Part shown: positions 51,501-60,500 of the stretch, one piece after another | How the letters are laid out: each line of letters starts with the position of its first letter | How positions within the stretch are numbered: position 1 is the first letter of the stretch | DNA from: Acidimicrobilacustris europaeus | GTDB taxonomy: Bacteria > Actinomycetota > Acidimicrobiia > Acidimicrobiales > Acidimicrobilacustridaceae | Assembly (NCBI GenBank): GCA_965194515.1 | Contig: OZ239146.1 | Span: 1,736,001 to 1,800,000, forward strand | Length of the DNA stretch: 64,000 nt | Reading direction: 5' to 3' | The notes under the pieces: model-generated | The model's database searches: none | Told to the model about the DNA's origin: nothing | Seen by the model: only the letters and a program-made list of their open reading frames with translations | Translations under genes and position numbers: made by a program

Positions 51501-51952
51501 GAGCGTGAGGGGAACTTCTTAGGGTCGAGCCCAAGGTCACGAATGCAATAGCCCGTGAGGCGTTCGGCATCGGATTGGTCGTAGATCGTGAATGACGATG
51601 GAAACCCGAGTCGGCTGCCATCGCGGCGCAGGATACGAACGCAGGCGGAGTGGAACGTAGAGACCCACATCTTCTCGGCTACCGGACCAACGAGGGCGGC
51701 GACGCGCTCTTTCATCTCGCCAGCGGCCTTATTCGTGAAGGTGATAGCCAGGATTTCGAACGGTGACACCCCAAGATCGCGGATGAGATGCGCGATGCGC
51801 TGGGTGAGCACACGGGTCTTGCCCGAACCGGCCCCGGCAATGATGAGCAGCGGGCCTTCGGAGTGAATGACGGCCTCGTGCTGGACGGGATTGAGGCCCT
51901 CGAGGAGGTCGGAGTTCGGGCGCGACGGGCCGTCGTCGAAAAGGGAAGTCAT
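48575..51952 (-). CDS. pcrA: ATP-dependent DNA helicase PcrA/UvrD with an intein
   Basis: Superfamily 1 helicase for DNA repair and replication-fork maintenance. The 1125-aa precursor holds a 773-aa helicase interrupted at residue 263 by a 352-residue intein. Extein motifs: AGAGSGKT (40-47), TFTNKAAGEM, DEYQDTNHVQ, then after splicing GDGDQ joined to SVYGWRGAD, the motif III region; later GLEFPCVFMIGLEDG and GITRARERLYLSHA. The C-terminal region (about 1000-1125) has a Gly/Ser/Arg-rich linker, then a Tudor-like end (VRHGKFGEGVILGIEG) as in PcrA. The hexamer TAGGGT lies 9 bp before the ATG. Without splicing the helicase would be inactive. Confidence 0.95.
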   Translation of the reverse strand: MTSLFDDGPSRPNSDLLEGLNPVQHEAVIHSEGPLLIIAGAGSGKTRVLTQRIAHLIRDLGVSPFEILAITFTNKAAGEMKERVAALVGPVAEKMWVSTFHSACVRILRRDGSRLGFPSSFTIYDQSDAERLTGYCIRDLGLDPKKFPSRSVHGSISAAKNEGLDPVSFAARAGSIFDRKIAEVFVDYQARLLKAGAMDFDDLLVNTVKLFREHPDVLETYQRRFGHILVDEYQDTNHVQNEMVLMLGAQHHNVCVVGDGDQCLVPGTQISTERGLVPVENVRVGDVLTGSDGREGAARGSVAAVWPGEYDGPVVTVSASGFELTGTPHHIVPARMDAEPGKWFVYLMFRSDRGWRVGQTKSIRTDSRGYRQLGYRVRAVQEHADSLWVLRVCGTQAEASYWEEYFSVAYGLPTTCFHAQGRDLAMDDEWIRRLYDSVDTFTNAKELLAEELLHPEFPHHQPQAGSRRAIVTLSMFADARGKVSYHRVQWSSSCPVTADRLEKAGFNIRQGSKPGTFRFETSRRDYLEAVELARKVSDVGGLEIRRRMVVAGTTYDYMPLSHLREGAKVLVHKDDAFIEVPVEKIETSLYSGPVYDFTVEPTHSYVANGVLVHNSVYGWRGADITNILDFENAFPDTTVLLLEQNYRSTQTILDAANAVIDNNMSRRPKELWTEAGSGDAIIRYHADDEADEAQWVANQINHLHDSGHRWGDCAILYRTNAQSRLVEEYLMRVGIHYKVIGGTRFYDRREVKDALAYLKVAVNPADEVSVKRVLNVPKRGIGESSVGRLDVYARSHGLTFFDVLREAAAAGVTGKALKGIEQFLKLMDELMLFVDSGPASVIEAALQRSGYIEELEAEHTVESEGRIENLAELVGAARDFGSVDEFLEQVSLVADTDSLDDDDSAVVLMTLHSAKGLEFPCVFMIGLEDGIFPHMRTLAEPDQLEEERRLAYVGITRARERLYLSHAWARTMFGSTQYNPPSRFLDEIPAQLVESVQGNRRPSRSSGGSGSGNSWGSNRGSGGGMWGGGGRSRSDDDDWSGAVIGGGGRSHRDEVVEASLKPTPPAPSGAEAIGLKAGDDVRHGKFGEGVILGIEGVGDKAEAVVRFPGFGEKRLLLAWAPLEKC
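50111..51166 (-). mobile_element. Intein in PcrA with a GIY-YIG-like nuclease region
   Basis: In-frame protein intron, residues 263-614. It starts with Cys (CLVPGTQISTERG), has a block B TGTPHHIV, block F YDFTVEPTHSYVANG and ends VLVHN followed by Ser, so all splicing residues are present. The inserted domain lacks LAGLIDADG motifs; instead it reads FVYLMFRSDRGWRVGQTKSI and, further on, TQAEASYWEEYFSVAYGLPT, which resembles the GIY-YIG nuclease core (VYL / RVG, catalytic Arg region, and the conserved Glu). The insertion site, inside the ATP-binding motif GDxDQSxYxWRGA, is a known intein hot spot. Confidence 0.85.
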
Positions 51953-51995
51953 GGTGCGGCCACCCTACCGGCGCCTTGTGACGCTCTGAGTCGGC

Positions 51996-52805
51996 TCAGG
52001 CCGAGGGAAGAAGGCGCTCCCGGAAGAACTCCAGCACCTGATCAAGTGCAGCCCGAGTCGGGTGGCCAGGCTCATCAACCAGATGTTCGGTCACCACTGA
52101 ATGCGAGTTCTGGGGGTTTCCCCACTCGTTACCTTCAGAGGAATCGATCTCAATGCCAATGAATCCATCGCCGAGCTCTCGACGCAACGTTGCGAATCGT
52201 TCGGCCGGCACTGCGCGGTCATTCGTAAACCGCATACCGAGAACGCAGATGTCGTCATTAGCAATGCGCTCTTTCACGACGCGCAGATCTTCAGGCGAAA
52301 GGTGAATGCTGGCCTTCGCTTTCTTCGAAATGGGCAACGGCAACGAGGGCTGACTCAGTACCGGTGCAATCACCGACGGATCCACCGTCATCCCTAATGC
52401 AAAGCCACCGGTCAAACACATACCGATCGCTCCGACTCCGGGGCCCCCGCATTCGACATGTGCGTGCCGAGCTAGCGCGCGCAACCAGATCGAAAGCGGT
52501 TCGGTCTTTCCGGTAGCGAACGCGGCGAACTCTTTCGACACACACCCTTTCGCCAACGACTTGACGATGTAGCCGCCGCTCGGTGCTCGGCCGGGCGTTC
52601 CGAACAACACCGGCAGATACACCGTGCATCCGAGTTCACGAACCCGTCGAGCGAACTGCGCCACCTTGGGCGTGATGCCAGGAATCTCCGCCATAACGAT
52701 GACGGCAGGACCAGTGCCGCTGCGGAAGACCTCGTGGGTCTCGCCTTCAAAAGTGAACGATCCGCGGGTGAAGTCAGAAAGTTGATCTGCAATCTCAATT
52801 GCCAT
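51996..52805 (-). CDS. Dienelactone hydrolase family protein
   Basis: A 269-aa alpha/beta hydrolase. The Cys nucleophile sits in GAIGMCLTGGFALGM (G-x-C-x-G), typical of dienelactone hydrolases, and AEIPGITPKVAQFARRVRELGC carries the early strand and helix. The His would lie in NSHSVVTEHLV. Substrate unknown; related enzymes act on lactones and esters. Monocistronic and apparently leaderless. Confidence 0.85.
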   Translation of the reverse strand: MAIEIADQLSDFTRGSFTFEGETHEVFRSGTGPAVIVMAEIPGITPKVAQFARRVRELGCTVYLPVLFGTPGRAPSGGYIVKSLAKGCVSKEFAAFATGKTEPLSIWLRALARHAHVECGGPGVGAIGMCLTGGFALGMTVDPSVIAPVLSQPSLPLPISKKAKASIHLSPEDLRVVKERIANDDICVLGMRFTNDRAVPAERFATLRRELGDGFIGIEIDSSEGNEWGNPQNSHSVVTEHLVDEPGHPTRAALDQVLEFFRERLLPSA

Positions 52806-52811
52806 CGCCGA

Positions 52812-52817
52812 ACGCTA
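52812..52817 (-). promoter_or_regulatory. -10 element of the leaderless DLH gene
   Basis: Minus-strand TAGCGT, 6 bp before the ATG at 52805; no ribosome-binding site. Confidence 0.55.
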
Positions 52818-52883
52818 GAGCGCTTCAGCCCTGAGTGCCTTTTAGGTAGTAGGAAAGAGGGACACTTTCGCTGAGGAGGATCC

Positions 52884-53711
52884 GTGAGCAGGAACGAAGG
52901 ACGCTTCGAGGGCAAGGTCGTGCTGATTACCGGCGCGGCCCGCGGTCAGGGCCGAGCCCATGCTCGCCGGTTCGCCGCCGAGGGCGCCAACATCATCGCC
53001 GTCGACGCCTGCGCACCAATCCTTCCCGATGTCTCCTACGAGCCTGCCACCGAGGAAGACCTGCGTGAAACCGCACGACTCGTTGAACAGGAAGGCCGAG
53101 GCATCGTCGCCCATGTGGCCGACGTTCGGAACCAAGCCGCGCTCGACGCTGCAGTAGCCGAAGGCATCGATCGGTTCGGTCGACTCGATGTCATCGTCGC
53201 CAACGCTGGCGTGGCCAGTTATCACCTGACGTGGGAAGTTCCCGAAGAGCACTGGGCCATCGTTCTTGATGTAAATCTCACCGGCGTATGGCGCACGGTG
53301 AAAGCTGGCCTGCCCGCGATGATCGAAGCTGGCAACGGTGGTGCGATCACGTTCATTAGTTCCGCTGCCGGCCTTCGTGGCTATTCCTACCTCGGCCACT
53401 ACGCCGCAACGAAGCATGGTCTCGTCGGGCTCATGCGATCACTCACGCTTGAAGTTGGTCAGTACGACATTCGTGTCAACACCATTCATCCCGGCGCGGT
53501 CGACACCGTGATGGGTCACGATCCCGACGTACAGCGCATCATCGCGGAGGATCCGCGCACAACTGGCGCCTACACCGGGCAGCGCCCGCTCGATGGTGGC
53601 GCACAAAAGGTTGATGACATTTCCAATGCGCTGCTGTGGATCAGTTCCGATGAGGCCCGCATGGTTACGGGCATCACGTTGCCCATCGACGCCGGCGCAG
53701 CAATGCGCTGA
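52884..53711 (+). CDS. Mycofactocin-coupled SDR family oxidoreductase
   Basis: A 275-aa SDR with cofactor motif TGAARGQGRAHA, NAG in VIVANAGVASY, and catalytic SSAAGL plus YAATK. The insertion near AVDACAPILPDVSYEPATEE after the second strand and the GQGR.HA motif mark the mycofactocin-coupled subgroup, in which NAD stays bound and electrons pass to the redox peptide mycofactocin. GTG start with GAGGAGGA upstream. No mycofactocin biosynthesis genes are in the window. Followed 12 bp later by an F420-type oxidoreductase. Confidence 0.85.
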   Translation: MSRNEGRFEGKVVLITGAARGQGRAHARRFAAEGANIIAVDACAPILPDVSYEPATEEDLRETARLVEQEGRGIVAHVADVRNQAALDAAVAEGIDRFGRLDVIVANAGVASYHLTWEVPEEHWAIVLDVNLTGVWRTVKAGLPAMIEAGNGGAITFISSAAGLRGYSYLGHYAATKHGLVGLMRSLTLEVGQYDIRVNTIHPGAVDTVMGHDPDVQRIIAEDPRTTGAYTGQRPLDGGAQKVDDISNALLWISSDEARMVTGITLPIDAGAAMR

Positions 53712-53723
53712 GAGGATTTCACT

Positions 53724-54695
53724 ATGAGCGTTCGACTCCCCCGCCAAAAGCCATTTCGATTCAGCATTCAAGCCAGCGAACCGCCCGGCGGTTTCACCGG
53801 TAGTGCTGATGATGGCGACCGTTGGCGCGCGCTAGCCCGTCAGATCGAATCACTGGGCTACGACTCACTCACCATTGCCGACCATCTCGATTCACAGTTC
53901 GCGATTACTCCTGCACTTGTTTCTGCCGCTGAAGCAACATCAACGCTGAAGATCGGCACCTTGGTGTGGTGCAACGACTATCGCCACCCAGTGATTCTCG
54001 CTAAGGAAGCAGCGACTATCGACCTGTTGAGTGGTGGTCGTCTCGAGTTCGGTATCGGTGCCGGTTGGATGACCACCGATTACGAACAGTCCGGCATTCC
54101 GCTCGATCGACCCGGCATTCGTATCGATCGCATGGACGAAGCCATCACCGTCATCAAGGGCTTGTTTGCAAACGGTCCCGTTGACTTTCACGGCACGTAC
54201 TACGACATCACCGGCCACGAAGGAACACCAAAGCCGTTGCAGCCCAAGGTTCCGTTCCTTATCGGCGGTGGCGGCAAGAAGGTCCTTAGCATCGCTGCTC
54301 GCGAAGCCGACATCATCGGCATCAACGTTGCACTTACCGCTGGTGTCATCGACGCGTCGGCGGGCCCTAATGCAACTGCTGAAGCGACCGAAGAAAAACT
54401 GCAGTGGATTGCCGATGCCGCTGGCGATCGTTACGACGACCTTGAACTGCAAACTCGCGTGCATCTCGCAGTCGTGACAGACGATCGTGAGGGTTTCGCT
54501 GAAATGGTTGCGCCTGCGCTTGGGCTTACTGGAGCGCAAGCTCTTGAGTCACCGCACGCATTGGCGGGAACGGTTGATCAGTTGTGCGAAACCATCATCG
54601 AACGTCGAGAACGCTGGGGCTTGTCGTACATCACCGTTGGCGCCGACGCAGTCGAATCGTTTGCGCCGATTGTTGAGAGGCTCGCAGGCACCTGA
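53724..54695 (+). CDS. LLM-class, probably F420-dependent, oxidoreductase
   Basis: A 323-aa luciferase-like monooxygenase-fold protein. RFSIQASEPPGGFTGSADDG, YDSLTIADHLDSQFAITPAL and SGGRLEFGIGAGWMTTDYEQ match the F420-dependent LLM group rather than FMN-dependent luciferases. GGGGKKVLSIAAREADIIGI is the phosphate-binding segment. Good GAGAGGA site. Operon position after the SDR suggests consecutive oxidation steps on one substrate; the substrate is unknown. Confidence 0.85.
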   Translation: MSVRLPRQKPFRFSIQASEPPGGFTGSADDGDRWRALARQIESLGYDSLTIADHLDSQFAITPALVSAAEATSTLKIGTLVWCNDYRHPVILAKEAATIDLLSGGRLEFGIGAGWMTTDYEQSGIPLDRPGIRIDRMDEAITVIKGLFANGPVDFHGTYYDITGHEGTPKPLQPKVPFLIGGGGKKVLSIAAREADIIGINVALTAGVIDASAGPNATAEATEEKLQWIADAAGDRYDDLELQTRVHLAVVTDDREGFAEMVAPALGLTGAQALESPHALAGTVDQLCETIIERRERWGLSYITVGADAVESFAPIVERLAGT

Positions 54696-54750
54696 TCACC
54701 ATCGACTGCGACGTACAGCAACGAGCGGCGCGAGCGGTTGTTGTTTCTCC

Positions 54751-57495
54751 CTAGCCGAGCTTGCGGCGCGTCGACATTTGCCACAACACCGCGCCCAGTG
54801 CCAGGAATGTCAGGGCCCAGAGCATCAGTGCAAGAGATGACGAACCGGTCGAGGGAAGTTGAGCGCCACCTGCTCCCGCATCCGCACCTGTACCTTCACC
54901 TTCACCTGCCGAGACTTCATCGACAACATCGACAACATCAAGTGCAAGCGAACCGCTTGAGGCAGAAGCATTTCCTGCCTCATCAGTAATCGATGCAGTC
55001 AGGTTCCACAGACCTGGCGCGAGCGGCTGCAGGAGACAGTTGGACTGTGTTCCCGCCACGTACGTGCAGGTGATCGACAACCCTCCGCTTTGTCCACTTA
55101 TGACAACCACGGATCCCGATGGGACGTTTGGAACAGTGACTCGACCACTTTCCGGACCAGTACTTTGCGGCGTCGATGGAGCCGCAGGAGCAGCCGTATC
55201 GATTGCGATCGACAGACTTGCTCCGGCCTGAGAAACGTTGCCTGCGGGATCCGTCATCGAGGTCCCGACTGTCCACGTGCCATCACTCAATGTGCCGAGA
55301 TCACAAGTCGAAACTGATGGCGACGCAACGTACGAGCACGACACCGACGGAGAACCGTTCTTCGACGCTGTGATCGTCACCAACGTTCCATTCGCAGCCA
55401 CACCCCCAGACAACGTCGGCGTGTTATCCGAGGTCGCGTTGTCCGTGGACGACGAACCTGAATCACTCGCCTCAACCAAATCCGGCGCTGCGGGGGCTGC
55501 TGGCGCAGCAGTGTCAATTGTCAACGCAAGTGAGTTCGTGAGGCCAGCGTTACCCGCTGAATCGACGATTGAGCCTGAAATAGTCCAGTCGCCGTCGACA
55601 AGACTCCCAAGGTCACACGATGTCGCCGCTCCCACTGTGTAGGTGCAGGCCACGTCGGCAGACCCCGACTTTGATGCGGTGATCGTCACCACGTCTCCGG
55701 CAACTTGTCCGGGCACGGAGAAGGTCGGTGTGTTGTCACTCGTGATGTTGTCAGTTGAGGATTCACCAGAGTCTGATGCAGGGGCGAGATCCGGAGTCAA
55801 ACCTGCTCCTGCCGTTGCGTCAATCGTCAAAGGCAACGCGCTTGAAGCGACGGAGACATTTCCAGCCGGATCGGTAAGCGTGGCCGAAACGTTCCAATTT
55901 CCGTCCGTGAGCGCGGGCAATACGCAATTCGACTCAACGCCGATCACGTAAGAACACGACCAAGTCGACGATCCGTTCGTCGCAGTGATGGTCATCGTGT
56001 CACCCGGCACACCACCGGATGCACTGAACGCTGGAGTTGTGTCGTTCGTGATCTCATCTGAGTTTGATGACCCGGAATCAGATGCCGTTTCTAGATCTAC
56101 CAATGACGGCGCCGACGGCGCCGCTGTTTCAACCGCTAGTGAGGTTGGAGCCGACGAAGGGGAAACATTTCCAGCAGCATCGGTCAACGTCGCCGCCAAT
56201 GACCACGTCCCATCCTCCAACGTCGGTAGATCACACGATGACGCCGGGACCACATAGGAACACTGAACACTCGTCGCTCCCTTTGTCGCAGTAATCGTCG
56301 CTGTCTCACCAGGCACGCCCCCCGACGCCGACACCGCCGGAGTCGAATCCGACGTCAAATCATCGCCAGAGGACACGCCCGTATCAGATGCGTCCAAAAC
56401 ATCCGGCGCCGACGGCGCCGACGGCGGTGTCCGATCAAGCGTCACGGTCGAACCATCACTTGAAGTTGCGGGTCCACTCGTTCCAGTGGAACCCGATATC
56501 GAATTTGCTAAAAGTCGTGGGGTGACAGTCCCTTCTCCACAATTCGAGACTGACAGAGCGATCGAGGTCGCCGACCCAGACGCTGGCGAAAAACTGAATT
56601 GGCAACCTGAGGCACTTCCAAGGTTTACAAAGTCAGATGCAGACAATGTTGACGCATCAATTGGCTGATCGAAATTGAGTCCATATGAGAGTGCACCTGC
56701 GGTATTCGTCGACGAGGGAGAGGTCGATGAGAACGAAGTAACTGCGGGAGGACCTGGAACAAAGGCAATTACGACGATCCCCGACCCGCCATCCCCTGCA
56801 ACTGTGGGGGCAAAGACTCCAAACCCGCCGCTCACGTCGCAATAGTCGCCACCACCGCCGCCCGAACCCGTGTTCGCCACCCCGCTAGAACCGCCAGCGC
56901 AGTTTCCTCCCGAGTCGCCACCGCCGCGGCCAGCGTTCGTGCCCCCAAAGTAGAGACCGCCAGAGCCGCCGCTCGACCCGTACACCACCGAGCTTCCGCT
57001 CAGAGATTTGGTGACCCCGTTCGCACCAGTTCCGCTCGGCCCGCCCCCACCTGCGCCACCGGCTGCAGTTACAGCCGCAACTCCGCCGGTGAGCGAACTC
57101 GCGCCACCCGAAGCGTTATTACCGCCACCGCTACCAACGGTTACAGAGATGGCAGCTCCGGATACTGCAACATCAGCCGCTTCGACAACCTGGCCACCTG
57201 CGCCACCCCGCCTTCCAGAGCCTCCAGTCGCTCCTCCTCCGCCACCGCCAACGACAAGGTAATCAATTGAGGTAACGCCGGCTGGAGGGGTCCACGTGGA
57301 CGATCCAGTCGCAGTAAACGAACGTACACACCTGCCCGAAATCAGGTTCCAACCTGACGGACATGTCGAAGCATCAGCTGAGTTCGCAACCACAAACGAA
57401 GCAGAAACCAGAAGCACTGCCACAATCGAAAAGAGAGCGACTCGCTTTCGGAATCTATCGCCGTAATGGTTACTCGTCTCAGCTCTGTGCAACAT
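54751..57495 (-). CDS. LPxTG-type surface protein with glycine-rich and Ig-like repeats
   Basis: A 914-aa exported protein. A signal peptide (about 19-42) is followed by a Gly-rich domain (about 75-250) opened by STWTPPAGVTSIDYLVVGGG, then a region with FDQPIDASTLSASDF and five Ig-like repeats of about 100 aa. Each repeat carries a DG.W ... AGN signature (for example DGTWSLAATLTDAAGNVS) and a Cys pair likely to form a disulfide. The end is LPSTG, a hydrophobic helix and RRKLG, a sortase sorting signal. An AGGAG site precedes the ATG. The gene follows the second surface protein gene after a 94-bp gap. Confidence 0.85.
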   Translation of the reverse strand: MLHRAETSNHYGDRFRKRVALFSIVAVLLVSASFVVANSADASTCPSGWNLISGRCVRSFTATGSSTWTPPAGVTSIDYLVVGGGGGGATGGSGRRGGAGGQVVEAADVAVSGAAISVTVGSGGGNNASGGASSLTGGVAAVTAAGGAGGGGPSGTGANGVTKSLSGSSVVYGSSGGSGGLYFGGTNAGRGGGDSGGNCAGGSSGVANTGSGGGGGDYCDVSGGFGVFAPTVAGDGGSGIVVIAFVPGPPAVTSFSSTSPSSTNTAGALSYGLNFDQPIDASTLSASDFVNLGSASGCQFSFSPASGSATSIALSVSNCGEGTVTPRLLANSISGSTGTSGPATSSDGSTVTLDRTPPSAPSAPDVLDASDTGVSSGDDLTSDSTPAVSASGGVPGETATITATKGATSVQCSYVVPASSCDLPTLEDGTWSLAATLTDAAGNVSPSSAPTSLAVETAAPSAPSLVDLETASDSGSSNSDEITNDTTPAFSASGGVPGDTMTITATNGSSTWSCSYVIGVESNCVLPALTDGNWNVSATLTDPAGNVSVASSALPLTIDATAGAGLTPDLAPASDSGESSTDNITSDNTPTFSVPGQVAGDVVTITASKSGSADVACTYTVGAATSCDLGSLVDGDWTISGSIVDSAGNAGLTNSLALTIDTAAPAAPAAPDLVEASDSGSSSTDNATSDNTPTLSGGVAANGTLVTITASKNGSPSVSCSYVASPSVSTCDLGTLSDGTWTVGTSMTDPAGNVSQAGASLSIAIDTAAPAAPSTPQSTGPESGRVTVPNVPSGSVVVISGQSGGLSITCTYVAGTQSNCLLQPLAPGLWNLTASITDEAGNASASSGSLALDVVDVVDEVSAGEGEGTGADAGAGGAQLPSTGSSSLALMLWALTFLALGAVLWQMSTRRKLG

Positions 57496-57589
57496 TTCGC
57501 CTCACTCCTATGGCACGACGGAGAGCAGAAAATACGTTGCTCATACGTTTCAAGTCCGGAAGATTTTTTCGATACAACTTGGACCCCGA

Positions 57590-60500
57590 TCACCACTCCT
57601 GTCGTGATCGGAGCCCAATCACCATCAGAAGGCCACCGAGACCGAGGATGACAACTCCCCAGAGTGCAAGAACGACAGAGTCGGAACCAGTGGCGGGCAG
57701 CTCAACCGAAGTGGTTTCAGCAAGAGGGAGCGTCGGTGGAACAACAGGAGGTGCGGCGGGGTCGATGATCACGGTAATGACGGCAGTGGCGATACCGATT
57801 CCGCTTGGACCGGTCCAGTCATTCGCAATTTGATACGTGACGGGTTGGGTTACTACCCCACTAAATCCTTGACGTGGAGTGAACGTCACGAATCCTGTGG
57901 CGGTATCGACGGTGTAGGTGCCGTCGGCAGTAGTGAGTTGGGTCGCAGTGCAGTTCGGTGCCAACTCGTTGCGATCACACAAACGCAGACTGCTTCGCAC
58001 CAGATTCACGTCGCCACTCAATCCGGCTGGAAGTGTGCCGGCCGAGTCGTTTACCAACGGGTCGATGGTCATTGGCGTGTCGGCTGGACCGGTCTCTGAG
58101 TCATCTGCAGTAATCGGTGCAGGCGGCGGGACAACGTTGGGTTGAATCGTGGCGTCAGTTACTTGTCCGAGAACGTCGGCAACCACATAACGCTGCGGTG
58201 TCGAGGATCCAACAAAATCGGGATCCGGCGTAAACGTCACAGTTCCTGACGGATTGATTGTGTAGGTGCCTTCGCCAGAAATCGTCAGGGACTGGCGAGT
58301 GCAGTTTGGAGCGGTCTCAGATGAGTCGCACAAACGGATCGTGGTCGGGTCAAGCGGTGCGACGCCATCACCAGGAACGTCATTCGTGATCAACGCAATG
58401 GTTTGCGGTTGGCCTTTCACGCCCTGGCTTCCGTCACCCGAGGCTGTCGGTGGCGGAACAACTGTCGGTGTGTAGGTCGAGTTCACAACACGACTCAAAG
58501 AATCGGATACCTGATAGCCAAGAGCAGTTGGCGTACCCGTGAATGCAGTGCCTGTTGTGCAATTTGCGGTGACCGCCGAAGTGCAAGGTGTGAACGTCAC
58601 CGTTCCATTCGAAACCGTGTAAGTCCCGACATTGGAAACATCAACCGTTGTTGAAACACAGTTCGGTGCACTCGTGCCCGGCGCACACAAACGAGCCGAC
58701 GACGAAGTGAACGTCACGCCACTCGGCGTCGTGTCATTGGTCAACAAATTCACACTCTGGCTTGCACCAACAACGCCCTTCGTGGTGTTTGCGGTCGCCA
58801 CGGAAGCTCCAGGCGGCGTCACTGTTGGCGTGATCGTCGAGGATCTGTACTGACCTAACGCGTCAGCCACCACATAATTCACCGGGACTGTCGCCACACC
58901 CGAGAATGTGTTCGCTGGATCAAACGTCACTGTCCCCGTAGTCGTATCCAACGAATACACACCATCAGCAGTCGTTACCGACGTCGCCGAACAATTATTG
59001 GAAGTGAACGGAGCAGACGCATTCGCGGGACACAAACGCACACTCGTCACATCCAACGTCGTACCCAAACCAGCCGTGTCATTGCTGGCCGGTGTGTAGG
59101 TCTGATTCGTATCGAATGCACCAGTTTGTGCATCCGGAGTGGCTGTTGGTGGCGGAACCACAGTCGGTGTGTAGGTCGAGTTCACGACACGACTCAACGA
59201 ATCGGACACCTGGTAGCCCATGGGTGTCGGTGTTCCAGTGAATGCAGTGCCTGTTGTGCAATTTGCGGTGACCGCCGAAGTACAAGGTGTGAACGTAACC
59301 GTTCCGTTCGTCACCGAATAGGTGCCAACATTCGAAACATCAACCGTTGTCGACACACAGTTCGGTGCACTCGTGCCCGGCGCACACAAACGAGCCGACG
59401 ACGAAGTGAACGTCACGCCACTCGGCGCCGTGTCATTGGTCAACAAATTCACACTCTGGCTTGCACCAACAACGCCCTTCGTGGTGTTTGCGGTCGCCAC
59501 GGAAGCTCCAGGCGGCGTCACTGTTGGCGTGATCGTCGAGGATCTGTACTGACCTAACGCGTCAGCCACCACATAATTCACCGGAACCGTCGCCACACCC
59601 GAGAATGTGTTCGCCGGATCAAACGTCACTGTCCCCGTAGTCGTATCCAACGAATACACACCATCAGCAGTCGTCACCGACGTCGCCGAACAATTATTGG
59701 AAGTGAACGGAGCAGACGCATTTGTCGGGCACAAACGCACACTCGTCACATCCAACGTCGTACCCAAACCAGCCGTGTCATTGCTGGCCGGCGTGTAGGT
59801 CTGATTCACATCAAACGCGCCGGTTTGAGCATCCGGAGTGACTGTTGGTGGCGGAACCACAGTCGGCGTGTAGGTCGCCGACGACGTCCCCGCACCATCG
59901 GTCACTTGGTACGTCACTGCATCACCCTGACCCGTGAATACTTCCGAACATGCCGGCGTCATCACCGGCGTATTCGCACCACTACAGGGCGTGAACGTCA
60001 CAGCACCTGTCGAATCCACCGTGTACTCGCCCTGGCCCTCAACTACGAGCCCACCCGATCCCGACCCAAGCGTGCAGTTCGGCGGTTGTTCATTCGGTGC
60101 ACACAATGCCACTGCGGAAACTGTCAACGTCCGTCCCGTGCCGGCATTGTCATTCGACAACACATTGACTGTTTGAGCTGCACCCATCGGGCCCGACGAC
60201 GAATCATTCGCGGCACTAAGTTGGACTGTATAGAGCCCGTTAACGACAGCGTTTGAACCCACTTCCAAGGCGGCAACGTTCGAGATTGCGAGCCCAGAAG
60301 AAGCCGTCGTCGTTCCGGTCGTCGTGCCGGTTGCCCCCGACACCACCGTTGCGCTCGACACCGTTGTTAAACCCGATGTCGGGAAACCAACCTTGTACAT
60401 GCCAGGGAACAAGTACCCAAACGAATAATTGCCTAGCGAATCAGTAACGGCTGTCACCGGAGAACCATCGACTAGCACCACAGCACCAGATGAATCCAAC

